NCBI GenBank assembly: GCA_023145835.1
Contig: JAGLDH010000083.1
Coordinates: forward strand, 1-38,004
Direction of reading: 5' to 3'
DNA: 38,004 bases
Origin: Methylococcales bacterium
GTDB lineage: Bacteria > Pseudomonadota > Gammaproteobacteria > Methylococcales > Methylomonadaceae
The notes under the pieces were generated by a model. The model did no database searches, had not been told where the DNA came from, and saw nothing but the letters and a program-made list of their open reading frames with translations. Both the position numbers and the translations under genes were made by a program. Every line of letters begins with the position of its first letter. Position 1 is the stretch's first letter. Shown here in pieces: positions 26,057 through 33,720 of this stretch.

Positions 26057-26495
26057 CTAAATTACATTCTCACTAGATTGCCGTTTAGAGTGAAAGGTTT
26101 TATGCATATCAATTTTTCACCCTATCCTTGAAAAACCAGTTGATCACAGTTACTAGCACAAACTGATTCTAGAGCACAATAACCCTCGTTCAACTGACTT
26201 TTTACAGGGGGGAAATAAAATATTATTACCTATAAACCAGTACAAAAATATAGCCAACTTTGATCATCACTTGATTTTCCAAAAGCGTACAGAAATGATT
26301 ACACTTCGCGCAGTCACAGATGCGGATTTTATCGCGAGTTAATTTTTGTTGATAGCAAGGTACTGAAATAGGCGCATAGCAAGCAAAGCAACTATATTTC
26401 AGCAACGCAGTCTATCGGCAAAAAACAACCAATAGAAAACCGCATCAGTGACTGCGCGAAGTATAGCGATAGCTTTTACCCTTCAATCATAGAAC
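26057..26495. other. Convergent intergenic region with MITE
   Basis: Between mxaB and the end of the YVTN gene. A weak GTGAAA...TTTCAC hairpin lies shortly after mxaB at about 26089-26122, and the rest is mostly MITE copy 3. No gene is seen. Confidence 0.55.
26300..26465 (-). repeat. MITE copy 3 (about 166 bp)
   Basis: It begins TACACTTCGCGCAGTCACAG and ends GTGACTGCGCGAAGTATA. Terminal inverted repeats of about 25 bases pair almost perfectly, and the interior folds back (GTACTGAAATAGGCGCATAG against the ATATTTCAG side). It lies opposite in orientation to the copy at 14028 and is the best-preserved pair with it. Confidence 0.85.
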
Positions 26496-27449
26496 TCAGT
26501 TTTCTGAGCACTCATATGCTTTTCCTACAAATGCCCCAAAAGCCCTACTGCCATCAGCTACTTTAATTCGCTTTATTTCTTTATTAGTCAGGTTATCAAA
26601 TACACTTATATCTCCATCAAACCAATTCAACACCAATAGCCGTTGATTTTTTTCATCAACCGCTATATTTTCAGGATACTCTCCAGTTTGTAATGTTTTG
26701 ATTATTTTATGTGTCCGAGAGTCAATAACACTCACCGTATTTGCTAATTGATTGCTAACATAAACCTTATGCTGTTTTTTATCTACAGCAACACCATAGG
26801 GCATCCTTCCAGTTTTAATGCGTTTTATTTCGGATAAACTTACCAAATCGATTACACTCAACGAATTACTCTGAGCATTTGCTATATAAGCATAGTGTTT
26901 ATCAGTATCAATAGCATAGGGAGCTTTACCTACTTGAATGGTTTTAATTAGCTTTAAGGTATGAGTATCAATAATAGAGACACTATCGCTCTTCCTATTA
27001 GTTACCCAAACCTGAGATTCGCAGTTAACAGTAGCTATGCCTGCAGGAGATTTTTCAACTATAATTTTTTTAATTATACGCCCTGTTCCAGGATTAATAA
27101 CACCGATAGAGTTACTATTCCAATCACTATAAAACAATAATTTATTTGCGAATACGACACCAAAAGGACTGCCTCCAACAGCGACATGCTCTAATGGAAT
27201 CAGCTTTTTGCTATCAAAAAAACTAACCATTCCCTGGTTTGGATAAGTGACAGCAAACCATGGGTCACGATTACTTATTGCAATACCTGCAGGACCTTCA
27301 AGTGATGGAACTTTAGTTTTAAGGGTTAAATCAGTTCGATTAAAAACACTGATACTTTCACCCTGCTGTTGATTGATATAAAAATATGGATTACTTAAAG
27401 CTAAGGTGATTTTCCCATACAACAGCAAGGTTAATAAAGGTTTAAACAT
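26496..27449 (-). CDS. Exported YVTN-type beta-propeller protein
   Basis: The 317-residue product has a signal peptide (MFKPLLTLLLYGKITLALS). About seven propeller repeats follow, of the form SVIDxxTxKxIKTIQVGKxPYxIAVD then xxVYVSNQLANTVSVID. Such propellers are common near PQQ-dependent dehydrogenases and may bind cytochromes or metals, but no heme or catalytic site is present. It starts one base after the mxaD stop in the same direction, so the two are probably cotranscribed. A second propeller is encoded at 30174. No enzymatic function can be assigned. Confidence 0.85.
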   Translation of the reverse strand: MFKPLLTLLLYGKITLALSNPYFYINQQQGESISVFNRTDLTLKTKVPSLEGPAGIAISNRDPWFAVTYPNQGMVSFFDSKKLIPLEHVAVGGSPFGVVFANKLLFYSDWNSNSIGVINPGTGRIIKKIIVEKSPAGIATVNCESQVWVTNRKSDSVSIIDTHTLKLIKTIQVGKAPYAIDTDKHYAYIANAQSNSLSVIDLVSLSEIKRIKTGRMPYGVAVDKKQHKVYVSNQLANTVSVIDSRTHKIIKTLQTGEYPENIAVDEKNQRLLVLNWFDGDISVFDNLTNKEIKRIKVADGSRAFGAFVGKAYECSEN

Positions 27450-27450
27450 A

Positions 27451-27972
27451 CTATTCTAGCGTCTCTTTTAAACCTTTCAAGCCATTTTGAACAAACTCGT
27501 TCATCGCTTTAATCGCAGATTCATCATTTAATTTTTCAGAGGGTGTATTACCCGTATCACCACGATAAAAACGGCTTTTCCATTTAACCAGCGTTTTATC
27601 ACCTTCAGCAGTTAACTGAATGGATGAAGTATGTGAACTGACAGGAAATACCGAGGCATTTTCCCCTTTTAAACGATAATTATATTCATAATCCTTATCG
27701 CTATAATAATCCAAACTTTCTTCTATAACTCCATCATTTGATAATGTCATCGTGCGCACACTATCAGATTCATTTTTACCCCCCCCTTTACTAGATTTTA
27801 CATCAGGATGCCAGTCAGAGATTTGGTCAAACTCTTTTACAACATCCCACACTTTTTTAATTGAAACATTAATAACAATACTTTCATCTGCTTTTTTAGG
27901 TGTAGGACCATGTGCATGGGTACAGAATGGTATTAATGATAAGGTAAGAATAAATAGAGTACTTAGTTTCAT
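27451..27972 (-). CDS. mxaD: MxaD, periplasmic SRPBCC-type methanol dehydrogenase partner
   Basis: The 173-residue product has a signal peptide ending at THA. A START-like SRPBCC domain follows: IVINVSIKKVWDVVKEFDQISDWHPDV, then RTMTLSNDGVIEESLDYYSD and the C-terminal helix NEFVQNGLKGLKETLE. In M. extorquens MxaD is a periplasmic protein that improves electron transfer between methanol dehydrogenase and cytochrome cL, and it normally lies in the main operon. Here it is moved to the other side of mxaB with a YVTN protein. An AGGAAATTTTC box lies 78 bases upstream. Confidence 0.85.
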   Translation of the reverse strand: MKLSTLFILTLSLIPFCTHAHGPTPKKADESIVINVSIKKVWDVVKEFDQISDWHPDVKSSKGGGKNESDSVRTMTLSNDGVIEESLDYYSDKDYEYNYRLKGENASVFPVSSHTSSIQLTAEGDKTLVKWKSRFYRGDTGNTPSEKLNDESAIKAMNEFVQNGLKGLKETLE

Positions 27973-28049
27973 GATCAGCCTTTAAATAAAAGGCTCCATT
28001 TTCAAATAAAAATCAGCATTTGTAACGGGAAGAACACTCGGGTTGGCAT

Positions 28050-28060
28050 AGGAAATTTTC
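28050..28060. promoter_or_regulatory. AGGAAATTTTC box upstream of mxaD
   Basis: TAGGAAATTTTCATTACCTA, starting at 28049, contains the same 11-base core as the site at 25296 in the mxaF/mxaB region. It is 78 bases from the mxaD start, a suitable distance for an activator site. Confidence 0.55.
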
Positions 28061-28136
28061 ATTACCTACACACCCTCCTTTTAGATAAGCCTACACAGAA
28101 CCAAGGCGCCCCATACAAATTTAAAAATACTCATAA

Positions 28137-28781
28137 TTAATGCCTCATTATTCCTAACATAACAGCAATATGCGCCAATTCAGCAATACTGGATACATGC
28201 ATTTTTTTCTTAATTTGAGTCGCATAATTTGCAACTGTTTTATAGCTTAAACACAACTCATCGGCTATTTTATGTGCCGTTAGTCCCTTCGCTAACAGTC
28301 TAAAAACATCAAATTCTCGCGCAGAAAATGTTTGTATAACTGTCTGGTAATCATGATCCAAATTTTGATTTTTTGTTTCTTTAAGTAAGCCACTTTCGAT
28401 ATATTGTTGCCCTTGTTGAATGCATTTAATTGCCTCAGGCAATATTTCAGGCGCGCTATTTTTAGTAATGTATCCTTTTGCACCCGCATTGACAGCTCGA
28501 TTAACGTAAACTTGCTCGTCATGGACACTAAATACAAGAATTTTTACATTTTTATCTCGCTGTACAATACGCCTTATCGTTTCTAACCCACCAATACCAG
28601 GCATTGACAAATCCAGAACGATAACATCGGGTAAGTACTGCTGATATAATTGTATCGCCTGCTCTCCACGATCAGCTTCTGCGGTCACCTCAATATCAGG
28701 CGATGTTGCTAATAATAATTTAAACCCCGCTCTAACTACTGCATGGTCATCAACTAATAAAACTTTTATTTTATTACTCAT
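28137..28781 (-). CDS. LuxR/NarL-family response regulator, partner of the adjacent kinase
   Basis: The 214-residue response regulator has an intact receiver (Asp11 and Asp12 in VDDH, Asp57 in VIVLDLSMPG, Lys107 in GAKGYITKN). The C-terminal helix-turn-helix shows FSAREFDVFRLLAKG and LSYKTVANYATQIKKKM. The ATG overlaps the kinase stop as ATGA, so this is a cognate two-component pair. Its close likeness to MxaB (shared REFDVF and LSYKTV) suggests duplication and overlapping DNA targets. Control of PQQ-enzyme genes around it is inferred from context. Confidence 0.88.
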   Translation of the reverse strand: MSNKIKVLLVDDHAVVRAGFKLLLATSPDIEVTAEADRGEQAIQLYQQYLPDVIVLDLSMPGIGGLETIRRIVQRDKNVKILVFSVHDEQVYVNRAVNAGAKGYITKNSAPEILPEAIKCIQQGQQYIESGLLKETKNQNLDHDYQTVIQTFSAREFDVFRLLAKGLTAHKIADELCLSYKTVANYATQIKKKMHVSSIAELAHIAVMLGIMRH

Positions 28782-30085
28782 AGTGGAATTTTAACGTTAA
28801 TTTGCATCCCTTGGTTAACTTGAGACTGTATTTTAAAGCACCCGCCCAATAATTTTATTCTTTCTTCCATTCCTAACAACCCAAACCCCGTGGTCATCTG
28901 GCTTAAGTTACACCCTTTTCCATCATCTGTTATCAATAAATCGAGCTCATTAGGGTTTTCTTTAATTTCTAGTTTTATTGTCACGCAACTTGCTTCTGCA
29001 TGACGAATAATGTTCGTCAGGCTTTCTTGAATAACTCTAAAAACCTGTATCACAATGGTTCGGTCAAGCATGTCCACTCCATCATCACAATGTAAAGTAA
29101 AAGAAATTGGAGCATTTCTGTTTTCCCATTGATTCACCATATCTTCCAGTGTTGCTTTTAATCCAAGTTCGGTTAATATCAATGGGTGAAGCTGTTTCAT
29201 CATTGTGCGCACAACCGTCATTAAATGATCACAAATTTCAACAATAGACCCGGTTATTTTTTTAGTATCTGATTTTTCATGAGCCGCTGTCACTGCCATG
29301 ACCTTAATAGCTGTCAGTGACTGCCCAAACTCATCATGTAATTCTTGAGACAAACGTCGTCTTTCTTCCTCTTGAATTTCAAGAGAATGTTGAGTTAATG
29401 CTCGGTTTTGTTGTTGCGTTTTATCTAATACGTCCGTCATATGGTTAATGGCTGAGGCTATAGAATCATATTCTTGTGTTGAAAAACTGGGTAATTTTTT
29501 TTGATACTCTCCCGTTCCCACCCCCTTAAGATGCCCAACAATAGAATGAATTGCTGATAATGTTTTATCAAATACTAGATGGACAGACAGAAAAGTCAGT
29601 AAAACCAAAAGTAATAATGTGGATAAAAATGAAATACTCTCATCCCACACCTCATCTATTTCATCCATTGGATCAGCCTGAATAAGCAGTGTCAGACTAT
29701 TACTATTAAAAGTCTCAATTTGATACTCTACCTTAGGGTATTCACTCATCACTAAATTAACAAACCAAACAGGCGGGGTTTCATCTATTTTATTGCTTTG
29801 GGGTTGTTGGTGTGTGATATCAACTATTTCACCTGACGTTTTTTTAATTTGTATTTTTAAATGTCGAGTTTGCTCTAAACTACTTAACCGAAACAACCAG
29901 TCTGTTTTATGTATTTTGGTGGTACCAATACCTATTTTTATAAGTTGTAATGCTAAATTGATAGAAGAATCGACTTCTTTACTAACAGCTTTTCGTGCTT
30001 GCCATATACTAATCGAACCACCTATAAAAAATATGCACAATGAAATCAATAAAATCCTAAGGCTAATTTGGTAACGTAAACTCAT
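28778..30085 (-). CDS. NarX-type membrane sensor histidine kinase
   Basis: The 435-residue kinase starts MSLRYQISLRILLISL, with membrane helix 1 at about 10-30. A periplasmic sensor region of about 120 residues follows, then helix 2 (about 150-170, LSTLLLLVLLTFLSV) and a HAMP linker. The HisKA_3 phosphorylation motif is LSQELHDEFGQSLTAIK, and the HATPase has DDGKGCN and GLLGMEERIKLLGG. The type phosphorylates LuxR-family regulators such as the overlapping downstream gene. I chose ATG 30085, with AAGGA upstream. The frame opens 13 codons earlier at 30124, but there it contains a palindrome and lacks a ribosome-binding site. The sensed signal is unknown; methanol, metal or redox state are guesses from context. 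Confidence 0.88.
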   Translation of the reverse strand: MSLRYQISLRILLISLCIFFIGGSISIWQARKAVSKEVDSSINLALQLIKIGIGTTKIHKTDWLFRLSSLEQTRHLKIQIKKTSGEIVDITHQQPQSNKIDETPPVWFVNLVMSEYPKVEYQIETFNSNSLTLLIQADPMDEIDEVWDESISFLSTLLLLVLLTFLSVHLVFDKTLSAIHSIVGHLKGVGTGEYQKKLPSFSTQEYDSIASAINHMTDVLDKTQQQNRALTQHSLEIQEEERRRLSQELHDEFGQSLTAIKVMAVTAAHEKSDTKKITGSIVEICDHLMTVVRTMMKQLHPLILTELGLKATLEDMVNQWENRNAPISFTLHCDDGVDMLDRTIVIQVFRVIQESLTNIIRHAEASCVTIKLEIKENPNELDLLITDDGKGCNLSQMTTGFGLLGMEERIKLLGGCFKIQSQVNQGMQINVKIPL

Positions 30086-30087
30086 TG

Positions 30088-30098
30088 GGAAAATTTCC
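30088..30098. promoter_or_regulatory. AGGAAATTTTCC box at the kinase start, in the kinase/propeller intergenic region
   Basis: On the minus strand AAGGAAATTTTCCCA lies directly before the kinase ATG, where its AAGGA also serves as the ribosome-binding site. It matches the mxaF/mxaB site over 12 bases. The divergent propeller gene starts 75 bases away. Confidence 0.5.
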
Positions 30099-30107
30099 TT
30101 ATTTGAG

Positions 30108-30124
30108 ATGACTGTCCCAGTCAT
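30108..30124. promoter_or_regulatory. Short palindrome between kinase and propeller genes
   Basis: ATGACTG and CAGTCAT are perfect seven-base arms around a three-base TCC centre. It lies in the 88-base space between the divergent genes and could be an operator or the 5' stem of either transcript. Confidence 0.4.
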
Positions 30125-30173
30125 ACTATGAAAAATGCTATCTTAATGATTATTTTTCTGCACAGGATATATC

Positions 30174-31130
30174 ATGAAACAGATTATAGCGACCAGCTTG
30201 TTATTATTCAGTTATCAGGTTTTTTCAGAAACAGTGTTTGTTTCTTTAGAAAAAGACAATGCCATTGCAGTTGTCGACCCAATCGCGGGTAAACTTTTAA
30301 AAACAGTTCCTATCGGTCTTCGTCCTCGTGGCATTGTACTCAGTAAAAACCAACAACAACTTTATGTTGCAACTAGTGATGACAATACTATTCAGGTTAT
30401 TGATATTGATAGTTTAAAACCAATAGGCACATTACCATCAGGTAAAGATCCTGAGACATTTGCTATGAATTCAAGCGGGAATCAACTCTATGTGTCTAAT
30501 GAAGATGATAGTTTGGTCACCGTGATTGATATTAATCAAGCAAAAGCAATTAAGCAAATCCCTGTCGGAGTAGAACCTGAGCCCATCACGGTTAGCCCTG
30601 ATGACAAATGGATAGCAAGTGCCTCTGAGGCAACTAACATGGTTCATTGGATTAACAGTAAAACGCTGGCAGTTGAAGATAATACACTGGTTGATCCCCG
30701 CCCAAGAGGGCTCAGCTTTACTTCTGATAGCAAACAATTGTGGGTCACCTCAGAAATGGGGGGAACGCTCACTATTTTAGATGTTGCAACCCGTAAAAAA
30801 ATCAAAACAATCCACTTTGAAATCACAGGTGTCACAAGTGACAAAATCCAACCAGTCGGTGTGGTGATTGACAATAACAAACAGTGGGCACTAGTCGCTT
30901 TAGGCCCAGCGAATAGAGTCGCTTTGATTAATGTGAAAAAATTAACCGTAGAAAAATATTTTTTGGTGGGTCAACGTGTTTGGAATTTAGCTTTTTCACC
31001 TGATCAAAAACGGGTTTATACAACTAATGGTGTGAGTAACGATATGTCTATTATTGATTTGAACAAGATGGAAGTGACTAAATCTATTGCTGTAGGTCGC
31101 TATCCTTGGGGGCTTGTGGTAAAGCCATAA
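30174..31130 (+). CDS. PQQ-dependent-catabolism-associated YVTN beta-propeller
   Basis: The 318-residue exported protein has a signal peptide ending near VFSE. About seven repeats follow, such as FVSLEKDNAIAVVDPIAGKL, KTVPIGLRPRGIVLSKNQQQ, LYVATSDDNTIQVIDIDSLK and the final SIAVGRYPWGLVVKP. It fits the propeller family that accompanies PQQ-dependent alcohol oxidation gene sets (TIGR03866 type). The role is not settled. It is divergent from the kinase gene, with an AGGA ribosome-binding site and the AGGAAATTTTCC box 75 bases upstream. Confidence 0.85.
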   Translation: MKQIIATSLLLFSYQVFSETVFVSLEKDNAIAVVDPIAGKLLKTVPIGLRPRGIVLSKNQQQLYVATSDDNTIQVIDIDSLKPIGTLPSGKDPETFAMNSSGNQLYVSNEDDSLVTVIDINQAKAIKQIPVGVEPEPITVSPDDKWIASASEATNMVHWINSKTLAVEDNTLVDPRPRGLSFTSDSKQLWVTSEMGGTLTILDVATRKKIKTIHFEITGVTSDKIQPVGVVIDNNKQWALVALGPANRVALINVKKLTVEKYFLVGQRVWNLAFSPDQKRVYTTNGVSNDMSIIDLNKMEVTKSIAVGRYPWGLVVKP

Positions 31131-31141
31131 GGTTGGTATAA

Positions 31142-31166
31142 ATAGGTGTGAATAATTCACACCTAT
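31142..31166. terminator. Bidirectional terminator between convergent genes
   Basis: ATAGGTGTGAAT and ATTCACACCTAT are perfect 12-base arms around a single central base, followed on the plus strand by ATTTTATT. The hairpin lies midway in the 56-base gap between the propeller and PepSY genes, which converge. Confidence 0.8.
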
Positions 31167-31186
31167 ATTTTATTGGCAGATGATAT

Positions 31187-31711
31187 CTATCTTCTTTCGT
31201 CTGCTTCTACACCTATCTCCCATTCTTCAATGGCAACTTCAATGATTTTTCCTGTCGCAGCATCCACTTCTACTTTTGTTTCTACGCCTAGTGCGTTAAT
31301 AATATCAAATTCATAAGATGCATCACCATTTTCTTCAATCTCATATTCTACTTCTTGGATAACACCTGGGTGAGCTTTTAAAGCCGTTACCCGGGCATCT
31401 TCTTCTGTCACAACCATCTTACTTTTAAATGCTAAGCTATTAGCAGAACTAACCTCTGATTCAGTTTCAAAGATTTTTCCTGAGTTAGCATCACACATAA
31501 ATTCCCACTCAAAACCATTTTCATCTTTAATCTCAATCTCATAGACGGCTTTGCCAGAAACATTAAGTTTCTCAAGCGTAACGAACTCACCAGTTTTTTG
31601 TTTTTGTGCTGCTGCAACGCAATTCTCTATGCCTTGGTCGGCTGCTTGGACAGTAAATAGAGAACTTAGGATTACAACCATTGAGCTATTAATAATAATT
31701 TTTTTGTTCAT
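31187..31711 (-). CDS. Periplasmic PepSY-domain protein
   Basis: The 174-residue product has a signal peptide ending VQA. Two PepSY units follow: QKTGEFVTLEKLNVSGKAVYEIEI with CDANSGKIFE, and EDARVTALKAHPGVIQEVEYE with VDAATGKIIEVAIE. PepSY proteins often sit beside two-component systems and may modulate periplasmic sensing or bind metals. Acidic residues dominate the mature chain. A palindromic AGGAAAAATTCCT lies 37 bases upstream, which links it to the mxa regulatory sites. Two cysteines (C27 in IENCVAAA and C73 in FMCDAN) could form a disulfide. Confidence 0.82.
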   Translation of the reverse strand: MNKKIIINSSMVVILSSLFTVQAADQGIENCVAAAQKQKTGEFVTLEKLNVSGKAVYEIEIKDENGFEWEFMCDANSGKIFETESEVSSANSLAFKSKMVVTEEDARVTALKAHPGVIQEVEYEIEENGDASYEFDIINALGVETKVEVDAATGKIIEVAIEEWEIGVEADERR

Positions 31712-31747
31712 TTTTGTGACCTACTTCATAAAAACAACATATAATAC

Positions 31748-31760
31748 AGGAAAAATTCCT
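31748..31760. promoter_or_regulatory. AGGAAAAATTCCT palindrome upstream of the PepSY gene
   Basis: Five-base arms AGGAA/TTCCT lie 37 bases from the PepSY start, matching the core of the sites at 25296, 28050 and 30088. A second weaker GGGAATT follows at 31768. Confidence 0.5.
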
Positions 31761-31773
31761 ATTTTTTGGGAAT

Positions 31774-32397
31774 TTATTCTATATTTTTTATAATTAGACT
31801 ATAATTATTCGCCAAATCAATAAGTTGACTATTGTTTTTTATTTTCAGTTTCTTTCTTAATTGGGTTTGGCAGTTAAAAGCCGTTTTTGTAGTAATTGAT
31901 AAAGCTTCAGCAAGCGCTTGAATTGAATGGTTTTCAGCGAGCAAACAAAACACATCAAACTCCCGAGCAGTTAATTGCTCAAAGGGATGGAGTAATTTTT
32001 TTATTTGTCGAAAAGCCAAGATTTGGATTAAATTTTCATCTAAGTAAATCAGGCCTTCTAAAACAGATTGAATGGAATGTTCAAGTTTTTCTTTATCACA
32101 AGGATCCGTTAATATCCCTGATGCACCTATCTGTATAAATTGCAGAGACAGATAAACATCGTTTGAATGAATCACAATCCATTTTATCTGCTTATTATTT
32201 TGATGATATAAATGAACCTCTTGAAAAATACGTTCTTTTCCAAGCTTAGCATCAAAAAAAACAAGATCAGTCATCACATTCTTATTTATCAAATCTCTTA
32301 GTGTTGCCATCTTTTGTACAGTGGCACCCTTTAAGCTCTGTAATGCATCAAAGCAATGTCGGCTTTCTATTGATGAAGAAACTAATGAAATATGCAT
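31774..32397 (-). CDS. LuxR-family regulator with degenerate (pseudo) receiver domain
   Basis: The 207-residue protein is a paralogue of the regulators at 25403 and 28137, sharing the TAREFDVFCLLAEN helix. Its helix-turn-helix is altered (ITTKTAFNCQTQLRKKL). In the receiver the acidic pair is replaced by Ser (ISLVSSS, residues 3-9) and the switch Lys by Asp98 (GASGILTDP). Asp49 (LVFFDAKLG) remains. Without the acidic pair, magnesium-dependent phosphorylation is unlikely, so it may act constitutively, by ligand, or by pairing with a paralogue. It lies downstream of no kinase. The gene is intact and not a pseudogene by frame. Confidence 0.82.
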   Translation of the reverse strand: MHISLVSSSIESRHCFDALQSLKGATVQKMATLRDLINKNVMTDLVFFDAKLGKERIFQEVHLYHQNNKQIKWIVIHSNDVYLSLQFIQIGASGILTDPCDKEKLEHSIQSVLEGLIYLDENLIQILAFRQIKKLLHPFEQLTAREFDVFCLLAENHSIQALAEALSITTKTAFNCQTQLRKKLKIKNNSQLIDLANNYSLIIKNIE

Positions 32398-32660
32398 GGG
32401 ACTCTATAAGATGTGTACTAACTATATACTGATAGCCAATTGTAAAAAAAGACTAATGCTCTTGTCCTTGACCAAATGAGTGGATGCTCTTTACTCATCC
32501 GTTGTAGGCTAATAATTACAAGTGCATATGAAGAAGAAACAAATCAATTAACAATCTTCTCCCTTAATTTGGAGCACTTTATAAAAAGTGATCTACTAAA
32601 TTTCAGTCGGTTTGACCCGATAAAATCAGTTAAATACATATCTCAGTCAACAATTTACCT

Positions 32661-32684
32661 CATCTGTGGCTGCGCGAAGTATAC
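32661..32684. repeat. Solo MITE end
   Basis: CATCTGTGGCTGCGCGAAGTATAC matches the right end of MITE copies 1 and 3. No left end is found within 200 bases, so this is probably the remnant of a fourth copy. It lies between the regulator and the M14-type gene. Confidence 0.6.
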
Positions 32685-32691
32685 CTATAAG

Positions 32692-33720
32692 TTATGGTGA
32701 TGTTATAAACAAAGAAAGGTCAACTTTTTCCATTAAATAGCATAAACAATCTTGCCTAATAACTCGTTCATCCAAAGTAAGCATTGAAGGCATCGTGTTT
32801 TTTTTGATTGTTAATCTATTTTCGGTCATTGTGAAAAATTTTTCTGTGACGATATTACCTTCAGAGTTTTTTACAATTAAAGGCATGCTGACATTATGAT
32901 TGACAATACCAAACTCAGTCCCTGCAGAAATTTCTGTAAAATTCATTCGTTCTAAATCTTTATCCAGAACAAGTTCAGTTTGCACATCAAAGCTAAACTG
33001 TATACCTTTGTTTATCTTAACTTGAGCGACTGTATGATAAATATCAATATCCTGAGATAAAACAGGTTGGTCAGATAATTTAGAAAGATGTAAACAACTA
33101 TTTAAATACTCAAAAGTATGATCAACACCAAACTGATGTCCTGGTTTTCCACACTCCAAAGTAACAGAAGGACATAGTTTAGAAAATGCTCCCGATTGCA
33201 CCCCTATAGGTCGTGTAAAATAGACAACTAACCGGCCAAATAAATTAGCTAATTGTAAGAATTGGTTATCAAGTTTATTCACACAAGCATACTGAGGGTT
33301 TAATCCCGTATTGTTATGAACATCAATACTGGCAAAGATATTTCTTTGCTCCATTATGTCGACAATTTCCTGTGCCATTAGTGTTTCATTCGTTTCAGGA
33401 AGTTCTGTACCAGGCCAAATACGGTTAAAATCGGGTTGTTTATCAAGCCGCCTCACCCCTTGGTTGGCTGCCAATGTATTACCTAAATAAAATGATAAAG
33501 AACGAGGTAATTCCTGTTTCTGATATTTTAATAACAATTTTTGTAAGCCAAGAAACCCCGTTGTTTCATTACCATGCAATAAAACAGAAACAAATAACGG
33601 TTCCTTATGTTTGCCTGACAAATGAAAGAGAGTAGGATCTGGAAATAACTTGTGTAAAGATTCTGGCATCGCTGTTAACAATGATACAGGTAAGTAGTTA
33701 AGCTGTTTAACACGCGTCAT
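32692..33720 (-). CDS. M14-type aspartoacylase/succinylglutamate desuccinylase family hydrolase
   Basis: The 342-residue cytoplasmic enzyme is a zinc carboxypeptidase-like amidohydrolase. The zinc motif is LLHGNETTGF (His and Glu about 49-52). The third ligand is in ASIDVHNNTGLNP, and SVTLECGKPGHQFG gives the catalytic Glu. Family members hydrolyse N-acyl amino acids (N-acetylaspartate, N-succinylglutamate) or related amides. It overlaps the upstream GCS2-type ligase as TAATG, so it is translated with it. No arginine-degradation genes are nearby, so a standard succinyltransferase pathway is unlikely. The substrate is probably the ligase product or a related amide. Confidence 0.85.
   Translation of the reverse strand: MTRVKQLNYLPVSLLTAMPESLHKLFPDPTLFHLSGKHKEPLFVSVLLHGNETTGFLGLQKLLLKYQKQELPRSLSFYLGNTLAANQGVRRLDKQPDFNRIWPGTELPETNETLMAQEIVDIMEQRNIFASIDVHNNTGLNPQYACVNKLDNQFLQLANLFGRLVVYFTRPIGVQSGAFSKLCPSVTLECGKPGHQFGVDHTFEYLNSCLHLSKLSDQPVLSQDIDIYHTVAQVKINKGIQFSFDVQTELVLDKDLERMNFTEISAGTEFGIVNHNVSMPLIVKNSEGNIVTEKFFTMTENRLTIKKNTMPSMLTLDERVIRQDCLCYLMEKVDLSLFITSP

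Noticed and set aside
30086-30124. N-terminal extension of the histidine kinase from ATG 30124
   Set aside because: The extension spans a palindrome and the shared AGGAAATTTTCC box, has no ribosome-binding site, and the usual family start MSLRYQ lies at 30085.
32692-33720. AstE of the arginine succinyltransferase pathway
   Set aside because: No astA, astB, astC or astD genes are near and the partner is a GCS2-type ligase, so only the family is named.
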